Below, in pieces: positions 5,892 to 8,915 of a DNA stretch of 8,915 nucleotides. The translations under genes and the position numbers were made by a program. How positions within the stretch are numbered: the first letter of the stretch is position 1; every line of letters begins with the position of its first letter. Location: positions 1 to 8,915 of the forward strand of contig CAMEWZ010000064.1 in the NCBI GenBank assembly GCA_945946745.1. The letters run 5' to 3'. The notes under the pieces were generated by a model, which saw only the letters and a program-made list of their open reading frames with translations, had not been told where the DNA came from and made no database searches. This DNA comes from an uncultured Clostridia bacterium. Lineage in GTDB: Bacteria; Bacillota; Clostridia; Oscillospirales; Oscillospiraceae.

Positions 5892-6488
5892 ATGAAGCAA
5901 TATGTCATCACTCTGTCCAGACAGTTCGGCAGTCTGGGACGGATCATCGCCCAGCGGATGGCTCGGGAGCTGGGCATCGATTTCTATGACCGGGACATAG
6001 TGGAGGAAACCGCCTATCGGATGGGTCTGCCGGTTTCCGTCATCAGCAGCAAGGAAGAGCACTCCGATTCTATTTACTTCCGATATCAGTACCCTCTGGG
6101 TACCGGCATTGCCAGCATGCAGGATGAAATCTTTCTGATTCAGAAAAATATCATCCGGGATCTGGCCCAGAAGGAATCCTGCATCATCGTAGGCCGCTGC
6201 GCGGACAGCATCCTCATGGATATGGAAAACCATTTGAATGTCTACATCTACGCCCCCTTTGAGGCCCGGATGCGCAACTGCGTGGAAACGCTGAAAATGG
6301 ACGAGAAAACCGCCCGAAAAATGATTCGGGAGGTAGATCGCTCCCGGGAGCTGTACCACCGGCGTTACTGCCCGGAGTACGTGAACGCCGCCACAAACAA
6401 GGACATTCTGCTGGATTCCAGCCGGTTCGGCGTGGACGGTACCGCCGAAATCCTGGTGGAACTGGCTAAGAAGCTGTTTGCCGACTGA
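5892..6488 (+). CDS. Cytidylate kinase-like family protein
   Basis: The 198-residue product belongs to the Cytidylate_kin2 type, P-loop proteins related to CMP kinase whose real substrate is not established. The N terminus VITLSRQFGSLGRIIAQRMA (residues 5-24) holds the nucleotide-binding loop in the degenerate form GSLGR (13-17) instead of a classical GxxGxGK[ST]. FYDRDIVEE (31-39) and IIVGRCAD (98-105) are further family marks, and the Arg-rich stretch 146-158 could act as a lid. AAAGGAG (5877-5883) overlaps the stop of the second permease and lies eight bases before the ATG, and the intergenic gap is 13 bases. It is thus very probably co-transcribed with the transporter. The operon position suggests a link to transport or nucleotide-dependent signalling, but this is not shown. 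True cytidylate kinase activity is doubtful, since such organisms normally also have a standard cmk. Confidence 0.88.
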   Translation: MKQYVITLSRQFGSLGRIIAQRMARELGIDFYDRDIVEETAYRMGLPVSVISSKEEHSDSIYFRYQYPLGTGIASMQDEIFLIQKNIIRDLAQKESCIIVGRCADSILMDMENHLNVYIYAPFEARMRNCVETLKMDEKTARKMIREVDRSRELYHRRYCPEYVNAATNKDILLDSSRFGVDGTAEILVELAKKLFAD

Positions 6489-6533
6489 ACGCAAAACCGC
6501 CGACGCTTTTTTTTGCGTCGGCGGTTTTGCGTT
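6488..6533. terminator. Shared bidirectional terminator with eight-T loop
   Basis: A perfect 19-bp stem (6488-6506 pairing with 6515-6533) encloses a loop of exactly eight T (6507-6514). The arms include AAAA near the 5' end and TTTT near the 3' end. On either strand the GC-rich core GCCGACGC/GCGTCGGC is therefore followed by a T-run, as in bidirectional terminators. It fills the whole 43-bp gap between two convergent genes. Its first base is the last base of the kinase-like stop codon, and its last two bases lie in the stop codon of the HD-domain gene. Confidence 0.85.
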
Positions 6534-7098
6534 ATTCTTTGCTTTTCTGGATCTTCAACTGGGTTTGGCGGTTGATCTCGGCCTTCAGCGCCCGCAAGTA
6601 GGGAGAAAACTGCACATTTTCCTCCCCATAGGTCAATTGCAGGTCATATTCCAGCGGCAGCCAAGAGGCAATGTCCGCCTCGTTATGTTGAATCACCGCC
6701 TCTAACCTGTCCAGGGCTTTGTAAAGCTTTGCCTCCAGGGTCTGCTGGGCGTTCATTTCCCCCAGCAGGGCGGCAAATTCTCCCCGGGCTGGCTCCGGCA
6801 GAGTCTGCACCCAGCTGTCCAGCACCGCGTCCTCTTTCTGTGTGTCGGCGGGGGTTTTGTCAAAGGTGGGGATATCCCCGGTAAAGGCCTCCCCCAGGTC
6901 GTGGATTAGGCACATCCGAATCACTCTGTCCCTGTCCGCTTCGGGAAATTCCGGCCCCACCAGCATAGCCATCAGCGCCAAGCGCCAGGAATGCTCCGCC
7001 ACACTCTCCCGACGGCCGGAGGAGGTATCGCTGTGCCGGGTGTTGCATTTCAGCTTTTCCGCCACGGACAAAATATCCAACAATTCTTCCGGTTTCAT
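6532..7098 (-). CDS. HD-domain phosphohydrolase, YfbR/HDDC2-like
   Basis: This metal-dependent phosphohydrolase is of the HD superfamily (COG1896-like); relatives remove phosphate from deoxynucleoside monophosphates. From the ATG at 7098 the protein has 188 residues, close to the family length. The metal-site residues are visible: His36 in ESVAEHSW (31-38), His66-Asp67 in CLIHDLGEAFTGD (63-75) and a distal Asp130 in LYKALDRLEA (125-134). Arg29/Arg30 and Glu70 match conserved active-site positions. A GTG two codons upstream (7104) is also open, but GGGAG (7108-7104 on the minus strand) is spaced five bases from the ATG and would overlap the GTG, so the ATG is preferred. The gene follows the second importer operon by 53 bp across a hairpin and converges on the kinase-like gene. 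The exact substrate is unknown. Confidence 0.9.
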   Translation of the reverse strand: MKPEELLDILSVAEKLKCNTRHSDTSSGRRESVAEHSWRLALMAMLVGPEFPEADRDRVIRMCLIHDLGEAFTGDIPTFDKTPADTQKEDAVLDSWVQTLPEPARGEFAALLGEMNAQQTLEAKLYKALDRLEAVIQHNEADIASWLPLEYDLQLTYGEENVQFSPYLRALKAEINRQTQLKIQKSKE

Positions 7099-7118
7099 AT
7101 TCACTCCCGATAAAACAC

Positions 7119-7142
7119 GAGGCCGATGTTTCCATCGGCCTC
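7119..7142 (-). terminator. Hairpin between ABC ATPase and HD-domain gene
   Basis: A perfect 10-bp stem (7119-7128 with 7133-7142) reads on the minus strand as GAGGCCGATG, a GAAA tetraloop, then CATCGGCCTC. It is followed by GTGTTTTAT, a moderate T-rich tail. It lies 9 bases past the ATPase stop codon and 10 bases before the HD gene's ribosome binding site. It probably terminates part of the importer transcript. Because no promoter is visible between it and the HD gene, read-through or mRNA processing is equally possible. Confidence 0.6.
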
Positions 7143-7151
7143 AAAAATTTC

Positions 7152-7946
7152 TCAAGAAAGCACCAGCTTGTCGTCCACTTCCGTGGAGCCGGAGGCCTGG
7201 CTGAACAGATTCAGCAGCTGCTCCACCGTCAGATTCTTCTTCTCCTCACCGGACACATCCACCGCGATATTGCCGTCATACATCATAATCAGCCGGTTGC
7301 CATAGGCAATGGCGTCACGCATGTTGTGGGTAATCATCAGCGTGGTCAGCTTGTCCTTCTCCACGATGCGCTGGGTGGCTTCCAGCACCTTGGCAGCGGT
7401 CTTGGGATCCAAGGCGGCGGTGTGCTCATCCAGCAGCAGCAGCTTGGGCCGCTGCAAGGTAGCCATCAGCAATGTCAGCGCCTGGCGCTGGCCGCCGGAG
7501 AGCAGGCCAACCTTGGCGGTCATGCGGTTTTCCAGCCCCAGGCCCAGAATCTTCAGCTGCTCCCGGTAGGACTCCCGCTCAGCCTTTGTGATCCCCGCCC
7601 GAAGCGTACGGGTCTTGCCCCGGCGGGCAGCCAAAGCCAGATTCTCCTCGATCTGCATGGTGGCGGCGGTGCCCATCATGGGATCCTGGAATACCCGGCC
7701 GATGTAAGCGGCACGCTTGTATTCCGGCAGCGCCGTGACATTGACACCGTCGATGGAAATGGTGCCGGAATCCACGCTAAATACGCCTGCGATGGCGTTC
7801 AGCATGGTGGACTTGCCCGCGCCGTTACCGCCAATGACCGTGACAAAGTCTCCCTCCCGCATTTCCAGGTTCAGACTCCGGAGGGCGACCTTTTCATTGA
7901 CGGTACCGGGGTTGAAGGTTTTCCAAACATTTTCCAATTTAAGCAT
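7152..7946 (-). CDS. ABC importer ATP-binding protein, putative tryptophan/tyrosine class
   Basis: This ATPase subunit is of the COG1101 type, which works with BPD_transp_2 permeases and ABC_sub_bind receptors (TrpXYZ-like importers). The 264-residue protein has Walker A GGNGAGKST (39-47), Q-loop Gln87 in VFQDP, signature LSGGQ (149-153), Walker B LLLLDEH (169-175) with catalytic Glu174, and switch His207 in ITHNM. DEHTAALDP in place of the usual DEPTxxLDP is characteristic of this subgroup. AAAGGAG (7960-7954 on the minus strand) lies seven bases before the ATG. The start overlaps the permease stop by 8 bp, so the two are translationally linked. The TrpXYZ assignment rests on family resemblance; the real substrate could be another amino acid or solute. 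Confidence 0.93.
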   Translation of the reverse strand: MLKLENVWKTFNPGTVNEKVALRSLNLEMREGDFVTVIGGNGAGKSTMLNAIAGVFSVDSGTISIDGVNVTALPEYKRAAYIGRVFQDPMMGTAATMQIEENLALAARRGKTRTLRAGITKAERESYREQLKILGLGLENRMTAKVGLLSGGQRQALTLLMATLQRPKLLLLDEHTAALDPKTAAKVLEATQRIVEKDKLTTLMITHNMRDAIAYGNRLIMMYDGNIAVDVSGEEKKNLTVEQLLNLFSQASGSTEVDDKLVLS

Positions 7947-8865
7947 GCTGGCTCTCCTTTCCCATCTTTTTGCGGAACACCTGGCTCTTCCAGTAGGGGA
8001 TGGCCAGGAACAGCGCCACCACCAGGGCGGTGAGCAGCTTCAAATCGTTGGTATTGAGGCCCAGCTGGAGGACGATCTGGATGACGATGTAGTAAATCAC
8101 CGCGCCGCAGACCACGGATACCAGCTTCAGCGCGAAGTTCCGGAACACCCGGCTCAGCAGAACCTCGCCAATAATCACCGCGGCCAGGCCAATGACGATG
8201 GCGCCCCGGCCCATGTTTACATCCACCGCGCCCTGGTACTGTGCCAGCAGGCCGCCGGACAGGGCTACCATGCCGTTGGACAGCATCAAGCCGAAGGTAA
8301 TGGTGGACTTGGTGTTGATGCCCTGGGCGCGGGCCATGTGCTGGTTGGCGCCGGTGGCCCGGAGGGAGCTGCCATATTCGGTGCCGAAGAACCAGTACAG
8401 CAGACCGATCAGCACCACCAGAATCAGAATCACCAGCGGGATGGGGTTATTCAGCGACCACTCCCGGACATAGCGCTGGGATACCAACAGGTCATATTTG
8501 TCCACACCGATGGGGGTATTGGCCTTGCCGGACATGATCCGCAGATTCACGGAATACAGCGCCAGCTGGGTCAAAATACCTGCCAGAATGGCAGGAATGC
8601 CGCAGCGGGTGTGCAGCAGGCCCGTACACAGCCCGGCCAGAATACCGGCCAAAAAAGCACACAGCAGGGCAAGCCAGGGATTGCATCCGGCCCGCATCAG
8701 AATGACGCAGACCGCGCCGCCGGTGGCCAGAGAACCGTCCACCGTCAAGTCGGCCACGTCCAGAATCCGGTAGGTGATGTAAACACCGATGGCCATGATA
8801 CCCCAGAGCATTCCCTGGGACACGGCGCCGGGCATGGCATTCAGTAGGGATTGGAAGAAATTCAT
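7939..8865 (-). CDS. ABC importer permease, BPD_transp_2 family
   Basis: This is the inner-membrane channel of the second importer (COG4120-like, partner of COG1101 ATPases). It has 308 residues with about eight to nine hydrophobic segments, the clearest near 15-35, 46-58, 63-84, 90-110, 141-160, 190-210, 222-240, 246-270 and 278-292. TVDGSLATGGA (41-51) and the cytoplasmic LRATGANQHMARAQGI (168-183) are family marks; the latter is the probable ATPase-coupling region. The ATG at 8865 is preferred, with an AGGCGGA-like site about eight bases upstream. A GTG at 8895 would add ten residues but has no Shine-Dalgarno sequence. A minus-strand TAA at 8906-8904, just before this gene, would fit the end of the expected binding-protein gene beyond the window. 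Confidence 0.92.
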   Translation of the reverse strand: MNFFQSLLNAMPGAVSQGMLWGIMAIGVYITYRILDVADLTVDGSLATGGAVCVILMRAGCNPWLALLCAFLAGILAGLCTGLLHTRCGIPAILAGILTQLALYSVNLRIMSGKANTPIGVDKYDLLVSQRYVREWSLNNPIPLVILILVVLIGLLYWFFGTEYGSSLRATGANQHMARAQGINTKSTITFGLMLSNGMVALSGGLLAQYQGAVDVNMGRGAIVIGLAAVIIGEVLLSRVFRNFALKLVSVVCGAVIYYIVIQIVLQLGLNTNDLKLLTALVVALFLAIPYWKSQVFRKKMGKESQHA

Positions 8866-8876
8866 ATCTATAATCC

Positions 8877-8893
8877 GCCTTTCTGCGAAAGGC
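8877..8893 (-). other. Small hairpin upstream of the second importer's permease gene
   Basis: GCCTTTC (8877-8883) and GAAAGGC (8887-8893) form a perfect 7-bp stem with a 3-base loop. CCGCC (8875-8879) could alternatively pair with GGCGG (8897-8901). It ends 11 bases before the permease start, and its 3' side on the minus strand contains part of the Shine-Dalgarno-like AGGCGGA. It could limit permease translation or protect the upstream mRNA. Both are inferences. Confidence 0.35.
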
Positions 8894-8915
8894 ACCGGCG
8901 GGGTTATGAAACCTG

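Noticed and set aside
5823..6494. 223-codon minus-strand ORF opposite the cytidylate kinase-like gene
   Set aside because: The plus-strand gene has family motifs and a good ribosome site. The antisense product has neither.
7717..8847. 376-codon plus-strand ORF opposite the second permease
   Set aside because: It is antisense to a clear membrane protein gene. The Gln/His/Gly-rich product is typical of the reverse complement of hydrophobic codons.

Overview
The window looks like chromosomal DNA from a GC-rich gut-type clostridium, probably Oscillospiraceae or a close relative. The basis is indirect: strong G/C preference at third codon positions, clear AGGAGG-type ribosome binding sites, a clostridial-style gene set (RNase J, a Dus of the HPR-motif subgroup, a 'cytidylate kinase-like' protein, a BPD_transp_2/COG1101-type importer) and an intergenic TTGACAA heptad array of a kind I recall from such genomes. 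The species cannot be named from this sequence.

Layout, plus strand, 1-6488: the 3' two-thirds of an RNase J gene (cut by the window edge) ends in a hairpin. A repeat-rich intergenic region follows, with a TTGACAA/G heptad array beside a roughly 100-bp element with 20-bp imperfect terminal inverted repeats. Next is a tRNA-dihydrouridine synthase gene, then an AT-rich intergenic region holding a near-consensus sigma-70-type promoter and, between that promoter and the next gene, a strong intrinsic-terminator-like hairpin. The next five genes look like one operon: polar amino acid ABC ATPase (GlnQ-like), lipoprotein substrate-binding protein, two HisM/HisQ-type permeases and a cytidylate kinase-like protein. 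Stem-loops sit on both sides of the binding-protein gene, as expected if that subunit is made in excess. A 19-bp hairpin with an eight-T loop closes the operon.

Layout, minus strand, 8915-6532: a second importer operon, of the putative tryptophan/tyrosine (COG4120/COG1101) class, runs leftwards: permease, then an ATPase whose start overlaps the permease stop by 8 bp. Its binding protein is expected just beyond the right edge. After another hairpin comes an HD-domain phosphohydrolase (YfbR/HDDC2-like), which converges on the first operon and shares its terminator.

The genes are mostly ordinary housekeeping and transport functions. The parts worth a second look are non-coding: the promoter-then-terminator leader in front of the amino acid transporter (an attenuation candidate with no recognised RNA family), the GTGCTT direct repeats around that promoter, the inverted-repeat element beside the heptad array, and the hairpins in most gaps of the transport operons. 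I found no CRISPR array, tRNA, rRNA, integrase, transposase or defence system, and nothing that amounts to a wholly new multi-gene system.
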